From Cymodocea nodosa (taxonomy: Eukaryota > Streptophyta > Magnoliopsida > Alismatales > Cymodoceaceae): a DNA stretch of 64,000 nt. The stretch is from positions 11,322,001 through 11,386,000 of the forward strand of contig CM072346.1 in NCBI GenBank assembly GCA_036874045.1, written 5' to 3'. The position numbers and the translations under genes were made by a program. Position 1 is the first letter of the stretch; each line of letters begins with the position of its first letter. This document shows positions 12,301-23,730 of this stretch, in pieces. The notes under the pieces were generated by a model. The model saw only the letters and a program-made list of their open reading frames with translations. It was not told the DNA's origin and made no database searches.

Positions 12301-13920
12301 TTTGACTGTTTGTTGTAGTGCATATATAGATCAACATTGGATCTTAGACTCTAGAATATCTCATCATATGACTCCCAGGGAGTATTTTTATACTTATCAG
12401 ACTGTTGGAGGACAAGTTAGATTAGCCAATGATGATGTTTGTCTAAGAGCTAACATTGGTACAATTAGATTCAAGATGCATGATGGCACGGTGAGAATCT
12501 TTGAAGATGTATGGCATGTGCCCAAGTTGGGAAAAAACTTGATATCCTTGATGGCACTTGATTCCAAGGGTTTCAAGTATTCAGGAGGAGGTAAACTGTT
12601 AGTCTCAAAAGACTCATTGGTAGTGATGAAAGGAGTAAAAAATGGGCCTCTATACATTCTGCAAGGTTCTCCAGTTGTAGGAGATGTTGCTGCAGCTATG
12701 AGTGATCAACAAACCACTTCTGCAATTTGACACTCAAGAATGGGTCAGCTAGGGCAGAAAGGAATGCAGAAACTCAGTAGTTTAGGTAGACTTAATGGGC
12801 ACAAATTCATTGATGTAGAATTGTGCAAACATTGCATCTATGGAAAGCAAAAACGTGTGTAGTTTGGAACAATAGAGCATACCACTAAAGGAGCATTAGA
12901 TTATGTCCACGTAGATTGTTGGGGACCTTCTCAACAACCCTCTTTAGCAGATTCCAGATATTTCCTTTCTATAGTGGATGACTATTCACGTATGATATGA
13001 GTTTTTATTTTGAAACATAAAAGTGAGGCTTTCAAGAGCTTTAAGCAATGGAAGACTCAAGTTGAAAACCAAGTTGGGAGGAAGGTGAAATATTTGAGAA
13101 CTGCCAATGGTTTGGAATTTTGCTCTTATGAATTTGACGACTTTTGTAAAGAAGTTGGTATCACAAGACACTACACAGTAAGAGGCACTCCACAACAAAA
13201 TGGAGTAGCAGAACGTCTGAACCGCACATTGTTGGAAAAAGAAAGGTGCATGCTTTCGCATGCCGGTTTAGAGAAGAAATTTTGAGCTGAGGCTGTGAAC
13301 ACAACATCTTATCTTGTCAACAAATCTCCCTCCAGTGGTATAGGTGACAAGATACCTTATGAAGTGTGGATGAATAGGACTGTAAATTACTTCAAATTGA
13401 AGATTTTTGGTTGTACAACATACTATCATGTAGATAATGGCAAGTTAGAATCACGTGCCAGAAAGGGCATTTTTGTTGGATATGGCATGAGAGTCAAATG
13501 TTACAGAATCTTTGACAGTGAGACAAAAAAAATAATTCACAGTCGTGATGTTACTTTTGATGAGGCCATTTTGATGCAAAATGGAGAGTTGCCAATAGTG
13601 TCAGAAGAATCCAACACTCCTGAACAGGTGGAGTTTGACTTATCACATCAGATTGTCCCGGAACAAAAAGCTTCAGATAAAGACCAGCATTTGGACTCAG
13701 GTGAAAATGCAGATCAACTTGAAGAGGAATCACAAGAAAGATGTGTTGCTAGAGACAGACCTAGAAGGGTTTCTCAACGACCACAGAAGTATGGTTTTAG
13801 CAATATGATTGCTTTTGCCTTGCAGGCTGCAAGTGAGCTGGAGGAAGTTATTGATCCTCCAACATATGATGCTGCTCATTGGATGGAAGCTATGCAAGAG
13901 GAGTTTCAGTCCCTTTAGAA
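12300..13920 (+). pseudogene. Tork-like protease and integrase
   Basis: A protease-like segment lies around WILDS (about 12340). The gag-pre-integrase region includes HSRMGQLG (about 12730), the integrase zinc site CKHCIYGKQKRV (about 12820-12855), and the catalytic core with VHVDCWGPS and VDDYSR (about 12905-12990), followed by GTPQQNGVAERLNRTLLEK (about 13183-13240) and the GYG...CYRIFD GKY-like C-terminal part (about 13480-13520). A Ser/Glu-rich hinge leads to RT. Fossil, with several breaks. Confidence 0.9.
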
Positions 13921-13929
13921 AAATCAGAC

Positions 13930-15388
13930 ATGGGATTTAGTGAAGCGCCCAAAAGATAAGAATGTTGTTGATTGCAAGTAGGTGTTTAAAAGAAAAGTTG
14001 GAACACAAGGTAATCTTGGGACACAATTCAAGGCAAGACTGGTGGCAAAAGGCTATTCTCAGTAGGAAGGCATTGATTACAATGAAGTATTTGCACCAGT
14101 CGTCAGACACATGTTTATTAGAGTCCTTTTGGCCATTGTTGCAACAAAGAACTTAGAACTTGAACAACTTGACGTGAAAACAGCTTTTCTACATGGTGAT
14201 TTAGAAGAAGAAATATGGATGGAACAACCAATTGGTTTTGCAAAGAAAGAGAGATTAGATTTGGTCTGCAAGCTTAAGAAGTCCTTGTATGGATTTAAGC
14301 AATCTCCAAGACAATGGTATAAAAGATTTGATTCTTTTATTACTAAAGTTGATTTTCTACGCAGCTCTTTTGACTCATGTGTGTATATCAAACACTTGAA
14401 TCATGACACACATGTATACTTGCTTTTGTATGTTGATGATATCTTAATAGCATCCAAAGATATCAATGTTATACAGGATTTGAAGAATACCTTGAAGTCT
14501 GAATTTGCAATGAAAGATTTAAGAGCTGTAGGTAAGATCCTAGGGATGAAGATACATCGTGATAGAAGTGCTAGAAAGTTGTTTCTCCATCAGCACAGCT
14601 ATGTACAGAAGATCTTGAATAGATTTGGAATGACTTCTAGTAAAGCTATTGGAACACCCTATGACAGGAATTTCCGATTATCTTCAGCTATGTCACCTCA
14701 AACACAATTAGAAAAGGAATACATGCAGCGCGTTCCTTACTCCCAGGCTATTGGGAGCTTGATGTATGCAATGGTATGTACTCGACTAGATTTGGCCTAT
14801 CCTCTTAGTGTGGTAAGCAGATTTATGTCAAATCCAGGGAAGATCCATTGGCAAGCTTTAAAGAGGATTTTCAGATACTTGAAAGGAACTCTAGATGGAC
14901 TGATATATGGTGTTAAACAAAGCTGCAATATGGCAGGATATTCAGATTCAGACTTTGTTGGAGATGTTGATCAGAGAAGATCTTTAACAGGATATGTTTT
15001 TACAGTAGCAGGTTCAGTTGTCAGTTGGAAATCTACACTTCAGCCCACGGTTTCGCTCTCCACTACCGAGGCTAAGTACATGACAATGACTGAAGTTGCA
15101 AAGGATGGAATCTGGCTAAAAGGGCTATTAGGAGACTTTGGATTACAAGTCGACAGAGTTGATATCTTCTGCGATAGTCTCAGTGCTATTTGTTTGACAA
15201 AAGACAATGTGTTTCATGATCGTACAAAACACATTGATGTTAGATATCACTTTCTTAGAAGTGAAGACAGAATAAAGATTTTGAAAATCAACACCAAAGA
15301 CAATTCAGCTGATATGTTCACAAAAGAGGTGATTGAGAGTAAGTTTAAGCATTGTCTTGACTTTCTCAACATATATGTATGTTGCTAA
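13930..15388 (+). pseudogene. Tork-like reverse transcriptase and RNase H
   Basis: RT motifs are well preserved: LEQLDVKTAFLHGDLEEEIW (about 14158-14220), LKKSLYGFKQSPRQWY, the catalytic YVDD at 14429-14440, IGSLMYAMVCTRLDLAY, and RNase H with AGYSDSDFVGD, STTEAKYM, HIDVRYHFLR and ADMFTK (about 15310). It ends shortly before the polypurine tract. From about 14.1 kb onward the frame is long and open, the best-preserved coding piece of this element. Confidence 0.9.
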
Positions 15389-15457
15389 CCCTTCGTGGGT
15401 CATTGTGATGGAGAGCTTTGCTCAAGGTAGAGATATAATTCAAGTCAAGGTGGAGAT

Positions 15458-15697
15458 TGTTGAATATATGATTTGAATTAGTGTAAGGGTATTTTGGTCA
15501 TTTGGCCAATTGTATTGTCCATACTATTTAAGCATGGACCTAGGGCACCCATGAGGGTTGCTGATTCCTTTTGTACTCCATTTGAATAAGGAAACTATAT
15601 CCCTCTCCATCTGTGGACGTACCCAAGTTAGGGAACCATGTAAATCTCAGTTTTTTGTGATTAGTTCCTATCGTTTCTCTTTTTCTCACGCACAACA
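15458..15697 (+). repeat. 3' LTR of the Tork-like element
   Basis: 240 bp, TGTTGAATAT to GCACAACA, preceded by an aaggtggagat polypurine tract and followed directly by the second attga target-site copy (15698-15702). Confidence 0.95.
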
Positions 15698-15702
15698 ATT
15701 GA

Positions 15703-15962
15703 TTATGAGATAAAGCACAAAACAAGATGTTTAAACTTTTAGCATTCAGTGTTATTCGCTTATTTTCATCAAATGTTTAAGTATCATATGAGGTCGTAAC
15801 TAACACTATAGGATTGCTAATTACATGCCATAGTTTGAAATCAATTGACTGTAAGAATAATTTTATTTTATATTTCTAATAGCCATAATTGTTACCTTTG
15901 AACATAGGAGGACAATTAATGGTCTGTCTTTCAGTCATAACTAAGATTTCAGTATTATCCAT
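15703..15962 (-). pseudogene. SIRE-A gag, N-terminal part
   Basis: The minus-strand frame opens at the ATG complement 15960-15962 and reads MDNTEILVMTERQTINCPPM, then FKGNNYGY and SIDFKLWHVISNPIVLV. It is almost the same as the gag start of the 35860-38142 insertion at about 36073. The Tork element sits within this gag. Confidence 0.85.
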
Positions 15963-16097
15963 TTTAAACAGATGATCTTAAGTAAATGATAGAAAAAATC
16001 GATTTCTAAATAGAGAAATGAAAGCTCTTCAGATGCTTTGATACTAGTTGTAGCAGAGTGTAGGCAATCTGACTATAATAAAAGCTTTGATACCAGT
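15963..16097 (-). promoter_or_regulatory. SIRE-A leader and tRNA primer binding site
   Basis: Positions 16084-16095 read on the minus strand as tggtatcaaagc, a near-perfect match to the 3' end of initiator Met-tRNA, two bases inside the LTR edge at 16098. The leader between it and gag is about 120 bp. Confidence 0.85.
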
Positions 16098-17232
16098 TGT
16101 AGGATCGTTGTATCACAAAAGGGAGAGTGAATTGTGTATTTAATAATTAAAATACCAGTGGATAAAACAAGAGCGCAAAACACTTTTAAATGAAATTCTA
16201 TTCTTTATAAACTTTAATGACAGAATTTACAATATCTTTTCATCTTCGATATACAATTCAAATCGAAAAATAAAGTTCTTGTTCAAAACTAATTTTGAAT
16301 TGTATAAAACCTGATCTTTATGCACACATCTTTCCTTCTTTTTGCTCAGCTTTTGTATCTCTTCTTCTCTAATTGTTGAATTTCTAGACTTGTTATGTTT
16401 ACTGCTCCTTTTCTGAAATTGCTTGGAATTTTGAACTTCTTCTGATGTTTTAGAATTTTTCTAGATATGAATATTCAAACTTAACTTTTCGGTTAGGGAT
16501 CTGGATTGAATATTCAGACTTGGTTTTTGAGATTGGGATCCTTGTTTTGTAATGTAGCTGATACTCTCTATTAGTAGTCGAACTGTCTTCACGTTCAGCC
16601 ACTTAATCCATAATCCATAATTCACGTACTAATTTTTTTTTTTAATCCAAATTACTATCTTTTTGAGTTTTCACTTTCTCCACTATCATTTTGAATTTCC
16701 ATGATTTCTACTCGTAAATTCACCGAAACTTTATCTTCTTGGAGTCTTGTAGAATATCTTCTAACTCTTCGATTTAATCGAACACTTATCCTTTAAGTTC
16801 TGTAAAAACTCGAATACTTATCTGTAACTCTTCAAGTTTTTGTACCTGCAAAACACGTGACTAAACATAACAAATTTATCTGTTTGTTAGTCATTTTATA
16901 AAACTCGAAGATTTATCTATCCATGTATATAAAAACTCGAACAGTTATCTAACTATTTGATTTTCATTATCGAACGCACATAAAAAACATGTGACAACTT
17001 AAAACATTAAAAACACACGTGCAGATAACTTAACTATACGAGTTTTTAACATAAACTATTCGAAAGTTTAACTATCGAAAATCTAACTCTTCGAAAACTT
17101 TAACTATCAGTAAGTTAACTATCCAAAATAAAAATGAAATTTTTTGATAATCTGTTAGCATTTAATTACATGACAATTATACTTAGAGAATATTATTTAG
17201 ACTTATTTAGAAACTTTAATAAAGCATATATC
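16098..17232 (-). repeat. 5' LTR of SIRE-A
   Basis: Homologous to 2935-4150 from TGTAGGATCG to about 17232, with the same run of 'aactatcgaaa'-type repeats (about 17045-17130). The outer edge of the match is ragged. Confidence 0.85.
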
Positions 17233-17833
17233 TAATATATAATGTCCATATAAAACTGAAGGATGAGGGAATTAATGTCCATATAAGAGAAGCAATTAAT
17301 GGTAGCATGCATTTAAAGAAAAAAATGAAATTGAAGGATTGTAAATGTTCTTAGTGGTGACACAGTTGGAGGATAAGTGTATTAAATGAAATAATGTCAT
17401 GGCAGACATGAAGAGTATTAAGGTGTCATTTAGGAGAATGAATGGAGCACTTGATGTCAAAAGTTAATAGTTGTGGCCATGAGTGAAGAAATAATAATGA
17501 CAATAAGAAAGGTATAAGAATTGAATATTATTTTTAATATCTTATTGAATGGGTTGCCCAAATTACATGTACTTAAATGCCATTATATATATCCAAGTTA
17601 TTATCAAGAATAGAAGGTAATGAACACAATGTATTATGTATCATTATCAAGCAATAGTTATTAGCAAAGGAAAGCGAAAGGAAGGGAGGAAAAGGAAATG
17701 ATGGTCACAAGAAATGGTAGGTATGGGGTCATGTTGATGATAGCACAAAAATGATTTACACAAATGATGTATCATGAATGACATGGGGGTTACTTATAGA
17801 CAATTGGCTTAACACTTGAGAAGTAAACTATAG
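17233..17833. other. Unassigned AT-rich spacer
   Basis: No gene or element was recognised. A short phrase 'taatgtccatata' occurs twice (about 17240 and 17274). The stretch is bounded by the ragged end of SIRE-A and the gypsy LTR. Confidence 0.5.
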
Positions 17834-18171
17834 TGCTCCTTGACCTCTGAAGATGCCCTCACCCGAGATCAAGTCTAGACAAGTGTTGTGTTGGTAGAGG
17901 TCGGCAAGAAGAAAAGAGGACAAGGGAATTTGGGGAGTAGAAGGTGTTGAGGTTGGGATGAGTACTTTGTTACTTCTGGTGTCCTTGGAAGTATTAAAGT
18001 TATATAGGCACTAGTCATGAGGTTCGAGCACCCTAGGGCTAACAAAGGCCCATTAACATAGATAACTGCTTATAGTACATGTGATTAACATAATCAACAA
18101 ATAGTGGTTTTTGAGAAGACAAACTTGACATGGGCCATGACATGCCAACGGTCCTTTCTTAATTCTCAACA
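17834..18171 (-). repeat. 3' LTR of the Ty3-gypsy element
   Basis: About 338 bp, in window orientation tgctccttgacc to ctcaaca, homologous to 22883-23234. Adjacent on the inner side is a minus-strand purine tract. Confidence 0.8.
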
Positions 18172-19714
18172 TTTCCCTTGTTCTCAAAATAGAGCTCTAA
18201 CTAAAGAAATTTGTGTGAGAACTTTTGATAGTCAACCCATGTTGCATCTCCTTTGTCTTCCCCTTGCTACTATATCAACAGTTGAGTAACCACTCTTCCA
18301 TTACAATGCACCAACCACCTCTGCAATAAGTAGGTAGGCTTCTTAACAATTTTTGGCTACACTGTGGACATGGTCACTTGCTTTATAATTGAGAGGTTCT
18401 TGTGTAATGGCTTGAGTTGGGAAACATGCAACACAAGATGAACCTACATTTTGGCATCTTTAGCTCATATGCCAGTAGCCTAATCCTTTTTGCAATCTGA
18501 AATGGTCCAAAATATTTGAGTTGTAACTTGGGGTTGGCTTTCCTCACTATAGTTTGTTGATACAACTATAAATCGTAAGCACCTAGTTGCCAACGTTATA
18601 GTTCTTTTTCATGTGATTTTTGTCAACTATCTATTTCATCTGGTTTCAAGCTTTGTTGATATGATGCTTAAGCTTTCTTAGAATTTCATCCCTATTTTGC
18701 ACTTGGACAGCCACCTTTGCATCTTGTATAGTCTTTGAAACATATGACAAAAGGGTTCGGGGAGCATACTTGAAAACAACCTTGAATGGGCTCATCTCTA
18801 TCATCAAGTGCCAAGTGGTATTGTATTAATATTTGGTCCATGGTATCCATTTCGTCCACGTCTTTGGTGTTGTGTGGCAAAAACACCTTAAATAAGTATT
18901 AGGGCACCTATTTAGGACTTTTGATTGTCCATTTGTTTCTGGATGGTAAGATGAGCTATGGCTAAGTGTAGTACCCAAGAGTTTAAAGAGTTCTTTCCAG
19001 AAACCACTGGTGAATACTAGGTCATGATCATTGACAAACACCATTGATACTCTGTGCAACTTGACAATTTGGGCTACGAAGATTTATGCAAGGGATCTAC
19101 TTGTGAACAATGTTTGAGTGCTGTGAAGTGAGTGTATTTTGTCATCTTGTCCGCTACAACCTAAATCATTTTGTATCCCTACGAAGGTGGTAGACCCATT
19201 ATGAAGTCCATCGTTATCTCCTTCCATGAGTGAGTAGGTGTTGGCAATGGTTGTAGTAACCTTGATGGTTTGAGATGTTATATTTACATTGTTGACACAC
19301 TACACACTCCTTTACGTAGTTTTCCACTTCCTTTGGCATTCTCTTCCAGAGAAAACTACCCTTCAGTGTAGCCAGCATCTTCTTGTAGTTAGAATGTCCT
19401 TTGATTTTTGTGTTGTGACATTCCTTAATTAGCTTTTGGGTAAGTTTTGCATTTCCCACCAACAGTAAGTGCACTTTCTTAAACCTCAGCCCACTGCACA
19501 AGATATATTTGTTTAGGCTCAACTTCCCACTATTAAATTCTTGCAGTTTGCCCTTAAGTACTTCATTGTCTAAGTAAGCCCTTTTGATCTCCTCAAACCA
19601 TAGGGCTTGAGGGCCCAACACTGTTGCTATAGAGTGCTCCCTGGTCCTCGTGAGGGTGTTAGCTATTGTGTTATTTCGCCCATGCTTGTATTCCACTCTA
19701 AAGACCAATCTCAT
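18172..19714 (-). pseudogene. Ty3-gypsy integrase and C-terminal tail
   Basis: The HHCC zinc domain is visible at about 19290-19420 (GHSNYKKML...CVVCQQC). The integrase core shows NDHDLVFTSGFWKELF and SSYHPETNGQ (about 18930-19040). A C-terminal GPFQIAKRI...YEL segment lies at about 18450-18520. Further remnants toward the LTR could be a worn chromodomain, but this is weak. Fossil, several breaks. Confidence 0.8.
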
Positions 19715-20798
19715 GAACCTTACAACCCATTTCTATTGAGCCTTTGTTTGTAGTTTTGATTTAGCAAAAACTTTAAACTTTTGTGATCTGTACAAATCAT
19801 GAAGGGTACTAGCAGGTAATTCCACCACCTTCATACCGCAGTCACTAATGCCTTCATTTCCTTTTGGTATATGGGTAGATGTCTCTGTTTCTTCTTGAAG
19901 GTGTTGCTGAAATAAGCAATAGGTTAGCCCTCTTGCATTAGTATGTCACCTATACCTTTCCCATAAGCATCACATTCGATCACAAATTCCTTATTGTAGT
20001 CAGACATCACTAGAATGGGCACCTTGGTCATAATTGTCTTCAAGACTTCAAATGCCCTGTCAACTTCTTTGTCCCATCAAAAATTATCTTTTTGTAGTAG
20101 CTTTGTGAGAGGTCGAGCAATGCTTTCGCAATTAACCACAAAGCATCTGTAATATCCAATCAACCCTAGAAACCCTTGCAGCTCCCTTAAGTTCTTAGGT
20201 GCCAACCATTGTTTAATGGCTACCAACCTTTTTGTCTCTATAGCAACCCCATCTGTAGTGATTACATGTCCCAAGTAGTTGATTTCAGTTGTGGCAAATT
20301 GACACTTGCTCCACTTCACCTTCAATTGGTTTCTGCTCAGTAGTTCAAGTACCTTACTCAAATGTTCCATATGTTGTGCCTTGTAGGGTTTAAACAACTC
20401 ATTCATAAGTGATTGGAAGGTAGCCAAGGCATTGATGGGTGCAAACAACATTACCATATACTTATAATGACCTTGGTGTATTCGGAATGTCGTCTTGTAT
20501 GTGTCACCTTCATGCATCCTGACTTGATGGTTGCTGATCTTGAGATCCAACTTGGAGTAGATCTTGCTTCCTGTTAGGTTATTGAACAAATTGTCAACCA
20601 ACTAGATTGGGTACTTATCTTTCACCATTTGCTTGTTAATGCCTTGATGGTCCATGCACATCTATCAATACCCACTCTTTTTTCTAACGCCCACTCTTTT
20701 TTCTAACGAGTAATGCTAGTGTAGTGTAGGGGTTATTGCTATGCTTGATGATGCCCAATTTCGATAACTCCTCCAGGTTGTCTTCTGTGATTCTCTTC
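19715..20798 (-). pseudogene. Ty3-gypsy reverse transcriptase / RNase H, C-terminal part
   Basis: RT shows SKLDLKISNHQVRMHEGDTY (about 20500-20560), KTTFRIHQGHYKYMVM, then INYLGHVIT and LRELQGFLGLIGYYRCFV (about 20150-20280). RNase H follows down to about 19715. The N-terminal RT finger (LEELSKLGII...) lies at about 20700-20790, next to the nested solo LTR. A 20-bp unit around 'cccactcttttttctaac' is tandemly doubled at about 20669-20706. Fossil. Confidence 0.85.
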
Positions 20799-21436
20799 TG
20801 TTAAAATTTTGGGGATTAGATTAGCAAGAAAATAAAGTAGAAGGATATGAGATCAAGTCACAACACAAACAATTTTATGTGGTTCACCCAAAAAAGGGCT
20901 ACGTCTACAGGCAAGGCAGACAGTTTTACTAATTTCTAGGAGAGAGTATAACTTAGATCAAGAGTTAAACTCTTGTATAGAAATGAAGATCAGATACCGG
21001 TAATAGGACAACAGTAGATTTCTGCAGCAGGACAGTAGCAGAACAGCAGGAAAATTCTTCAGATATGAGTAGCTTCCTACAGAAGTTGGTGCACTAATTG
21101 GAATAGGATGGAAGCTCAGGATAGAGCTGTAAGGAGGGTGTGAATCTGCTATATATGGCTCTTAGATTGCCTCCCCTTATATAGGCAATGGAGGAATGCT
21201 ACACTAATTGGAAAATTTATTTCCAATTAGTGTTGTAACAGTCCTTTTATTTTCAGTCACTTAAATTCCTGAAATTGTAACAGTCCTTTTATTTCCAGCC
21301 ACTTAAGTTCCTGAAACTTCAGGAATTAAAGTGCTGAAACCTGAAATGCCAGCCAATAAATGCTGACCGGTGACTTTGCTGGTCCATTTATTCTTTCCAG
21401 AAATTATATATATGATATACTCGAGTTATTTTTACA
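20799..21436 (+). mobile_element. Solo LTR with perfect 5-bp TSD, inside gypsy RT
   Basis: A 638-bp block begins TGTTAAAATT and ends TTTTTACA, and is flanked by identical tcttc copies (20794-20798 and 21437-21441). The flanking gypsy coding is otherwise continuous across it, so it is a clear insertion. It contains a 'tatgtggttcaccc' stretch typical of several plant LTRs and a ttatatagg TATA-like box at about 21178-21186, which suggests plus orientation. It has no internal coding, so a solo LTR left by LTR-LTR recombination is the simplest reading. Family not identified. Confidence 0.85.
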
Positions 21437-21441
21437 TCTTC

Positions 21442-22866
21442 TATTATGGATTATAACTTTGAAGGAGTAGTTGAGTGGTTCATTGTGGTGCTTAAAGGGT
21501 ATCCAATGGTCAAACTCCCTTTTTGGTGTCAACTACCTTGGCACATTGAAGACCTCTAGGTAATTGAGAAAGATTATTGATACATCGTCGAGTAATTTCA
21601 GCCAAATTTCCTATACATCATTGAGTTGGTTGCCCTTTTGCACTAGGCCCATCTGGCAACACTCCAACAACTTTAATGGTAAATATTTGTTGGGCCTTTT
21701 GAATCAATTGACTGTGTTCTTGTTCTGTAAGGAAGTTGTAGGTACTGCTTGTATTGTTTGGTATTAATATTGTTTGGCCTCTTAAGGTTCCCTACAACCT
21801 CATGGTCTTTTGGCAATATGTGCTTGTTGATAATGTGGACTAACACTTCCATGGAGGTAGGTCCTTCTATTTCATCCTTTGAACACTCCTTATCATGCAA
21901 TCCTTCCAATTGTAAGAGGAATGCCTCCTTCTAAGTGCATTTATGATTCTTCTCCTACTTTTGGTTGTAGTTGAAACATAGACCTTGCTTCCTATCTATC
22001 CATCTCACCAGATATTCTCTTAATTTATAGTTTAAACTCCTTATCAATCCTTTCCACTTTGGATGACTCCTTTCTCTTGCCAATGGGTTTGGCCTATTTC
22101 TTCTTTTCTTTTCATTTCATGTCTTGGTTGATTACCAATCACATGGTTTGTTTCATGCCTTATGATTCAAAGGAACAAATTTCATATTAGAGGTCACCCA
22201 TCAACTTGCTAAGATGCAGGCTTAGTTGCTAGTCCTCTATCCTTGGGACTTGGTTGTTGAGTCTCTTAAACTCCCTATGGTAGTCACTTAGTTCCCCTTC
22301 CTGTCTAAGCTTAGTTAGGAGGGTGAATGCATCATTACACTTGTGATCAAATTGCACCATCAAAGCTTGTAACAATTCTTCCCAACTCATGGTTCCTAGT
22401 TGATTTGCAAAGTTGTACCACTCTAGGGGTTCCTTGTTGATCAAAGCTTGTGATTGTCACTTTCTAGTCTTTAGGTATCTAGTACAATTCAAAGCATTGC
22501 TATGCCTTGTTGATCCATACCTTAGGTTCTTGGCTACCATCAAAAAGGAAAAGCTTGATTAGAAAGGGTTTGGTATGTCCCACATTGTTTTTCGAAACCA
22601 AGCTATTGCTAGATGCTCAAGTGACGCTTCCTTCAAGCTCTAATTGAGAGTTTGTCCTTGAAACCCTACTAGCCATCTTAAAGATCTCGTCTCCTAGTGT
22701 TTGCATTGCTCTAGAGATTTCTTGATGCAAGTTCCTATTTGGGGTTTCCAACTTGGCTTCTATGTTCTCTTGAAGCTTCTACTTGAGAGTTCCCATCAAT
22801 TCCTCCAAGATGGTCTTGAATGCCTCCAACTCTCTTGATTTCATTGTCATTTGAGAATTGAATGAC
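21442..22866 (-). pseudogene. Ty3-gypsy gag and pre-RT region
   Basis: The gag remnant at about 22229-22444 reads EPLEWYNFANQL...SWEELLQALMVQFD and EGELSDYHREFKRL, typical of plant gypsy gag. The stretch down to the nested LTR holds worn protease/pre-RT sequence with DHWIPFKHHNEPLNY close to the insertion. Fossil, many breaks. Confidence 0.75.
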
Positions 22867-22882
22867 TTTGATACCAACATAT

Positions 22883-23234
22883 TGTGCCCCTTGGCCTTTA
22901 AAGATGCCCTTACCTAAGATTAGGTCTAGATGGACATTGTGATGGTAGAGGTCAAGAAGAAGAAGAGGTAAAGGGCAAGGGTATTTGGAGAGTGGAAGGT
23001 TCTAGTGTCAAAGTTAGGCCCAATGCTTACTTCTAGCATCCTCAAAAGTATTTGAAGTTATACATATAATAGTCATGAGGTACAAGCACCTTAGGACTAA
23101 CACAAGCCCATTAACATAGATAACTACATATAATATGCATGATTAACATAATTAACAAATAGTGGTTTTTAAGAAGATGGCATAAGCATGACATGCACCA
23201 TGACATGCTAGTAGTCCTTTGTTAAGTCTCAATA
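22883..23234 (-). repeat. 5' LTR of the Ty3-gypsy element
   Basis: About 352 bp, homologous along its length to 17834-18171. The primer binding site for initiator Met-tRNA lies just inside (minus strand, 22867-22878). Confidence 0.8.
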
Positions 23235-23557
23235 TAAACCAAGGCAATTGTGTGATAAATGATGGACCATTAATATTATAACTTTTTTTCATGAGAGAAA
23301 AAAAAACCCACCCCTAGCTACATACGTACCTATAAAGATCCATAGGAAGAAAAACAAACCATAAACTAAAAATCATTGTGAGACCAAGGGTGGGTGTTAT
23401 TTCTTCCTCCCTCCATATTTTTCTTCTCCCTTTTCTTACATATACAAACCAAACCATCAACTTCGACCTTCTCTCTCCAACAATCAAATGTCCTTGACCT
23501 CTCCTCTATATAGACTACCAGCTCCATCACCACCTCATACACATTAAGAGATCACAA
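23235..23557. repeat. Flank containing the left copy of a 207-bp direct repeat
   Basis: Positions 23337-23543 match 28123-28329 at about 95 % (about ten differences by eye, identical length). The two copies flank the short-LTR copia element. 23235-23336 includes a run of A and no recognised feature. Copies are pyrimidine-rich with 'cttcctccctcc' and 'ctctctccaacaatcaaa'. No protein recognised. Confidence 0.8.
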
Positions 23558-23730
23558 TGTAAGGAGGAAAATCAATGGGGAAAGTCGAGAAGGTGAAGGA
23601 GGAAGAAACTTGGGTTTTGAACCCTATTTGCATATCTTGTGGAGTACAGATACAATCAAGAATATATAGGAAAGGAGGAGAGAGATTAAATGGATCTCAT
23701 AAATGGATCCATACTAGAGATAATCTAACA
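23558..23730 (-). repeat. 3' LTR of the short-LTR copia element
   Basis: 173 bp, ending taatctaaca in window orientation. It shares 'ccctatttgcatatcttgtg' and 'aaaggaggagagagattaaa' with 27961-28122. Confidence 0.85.

Larger units (their letters stand above)
10661..15697 (+). mobile_element. Complete Ty1-copia element, Tork/Tnt1-like, nested in SIRE-A gag
   Basis: A 5037-bp element has both LTRs (10661-10898 and 15458-15697), a perfect 5-bp target-site duplication attga (10656-10660 and 15698-15702), an initiator-Met primer site (10901-10912), a polypurine tract (about 15447-15457) and gag-pol in the plus direction. Domain order PR-INT-RT-RNase H is that of Ty1-copia; length, short LTRs and the gag opening KFNGKNSFNLWQIKMRALL point to the Tork/Tnt1 group. 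LTRs differ at about 14 of 240 positions by eye (5-6 %), suggesting about 2 million years at 1.3e-8 per site per year (an assumed rate). Structurally whole, but coding is broken in about six to ten places. Confidence 0.95.
2935..17232 (-). mobile_element. Sirevirus-like Ty1-copia element 'SIRE-A' (minus strand), hosting a nested Tork element
   Basis: A long copia element with LTRs of about 1.2 kb at 2935-4150 (3' LTR) and 16098-17232 (5' LTR), a primer site complementary to initiator Met-tRNA at 16084-16095, gag, pol and an additional downstream coding region. Without the nested insertion (10661-15697 plus one TSD copy) it is about 9.3 kb, typical for Sireviruses. The LTRs differ at very roughly 9-10 % by eye, making it clearly older than the Tork insertion. 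It is broken at many places. The outer end of the 5' LTR is not clean, and no target-site duplication matching aatgt (2930-2934) was seen there. Confidence 0.85.
17834..23234 (-). mobile_element. Ty3-gypsy element (small, possibly Reina-like chromovirus), with a nested solo LTR
   Basis: Two related LTR copies (17834-18171 and 22883-23234) flank minus-strand gag, RT, RNase H and integrase in Ty3-gypsy order (integrase after RNase H). A primer site (22867-22878 reads caaag...tggtat on the minus strand) lies inside the 5' LTR, and a purine tract (about 18172-18183) inside the 3' LTR. Without the 638-bp nested LTR the element is about 4.8 kb, and with short LTRs this suits Reina-type chromoviruses, an inference. 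LTR copies differ substantially, so it is old. Many breaks (more than ten). No convincing TSD. Confidence 0.85.

Noticed and set aside
22883-23234. Target-site duplication for the Ty3-gypsy element
   Set aside because: Pentamers next to the two outer ends do not match at any plausible edge, so none is claimed.
23337-23543. The 207-bp flank as a giant target-site duplication
   Set aside because: The left copy does not abut the LTR, and the flank copies are more alike than the LTRs, so a simple target-site origin fits poorly; kept as an open finding.
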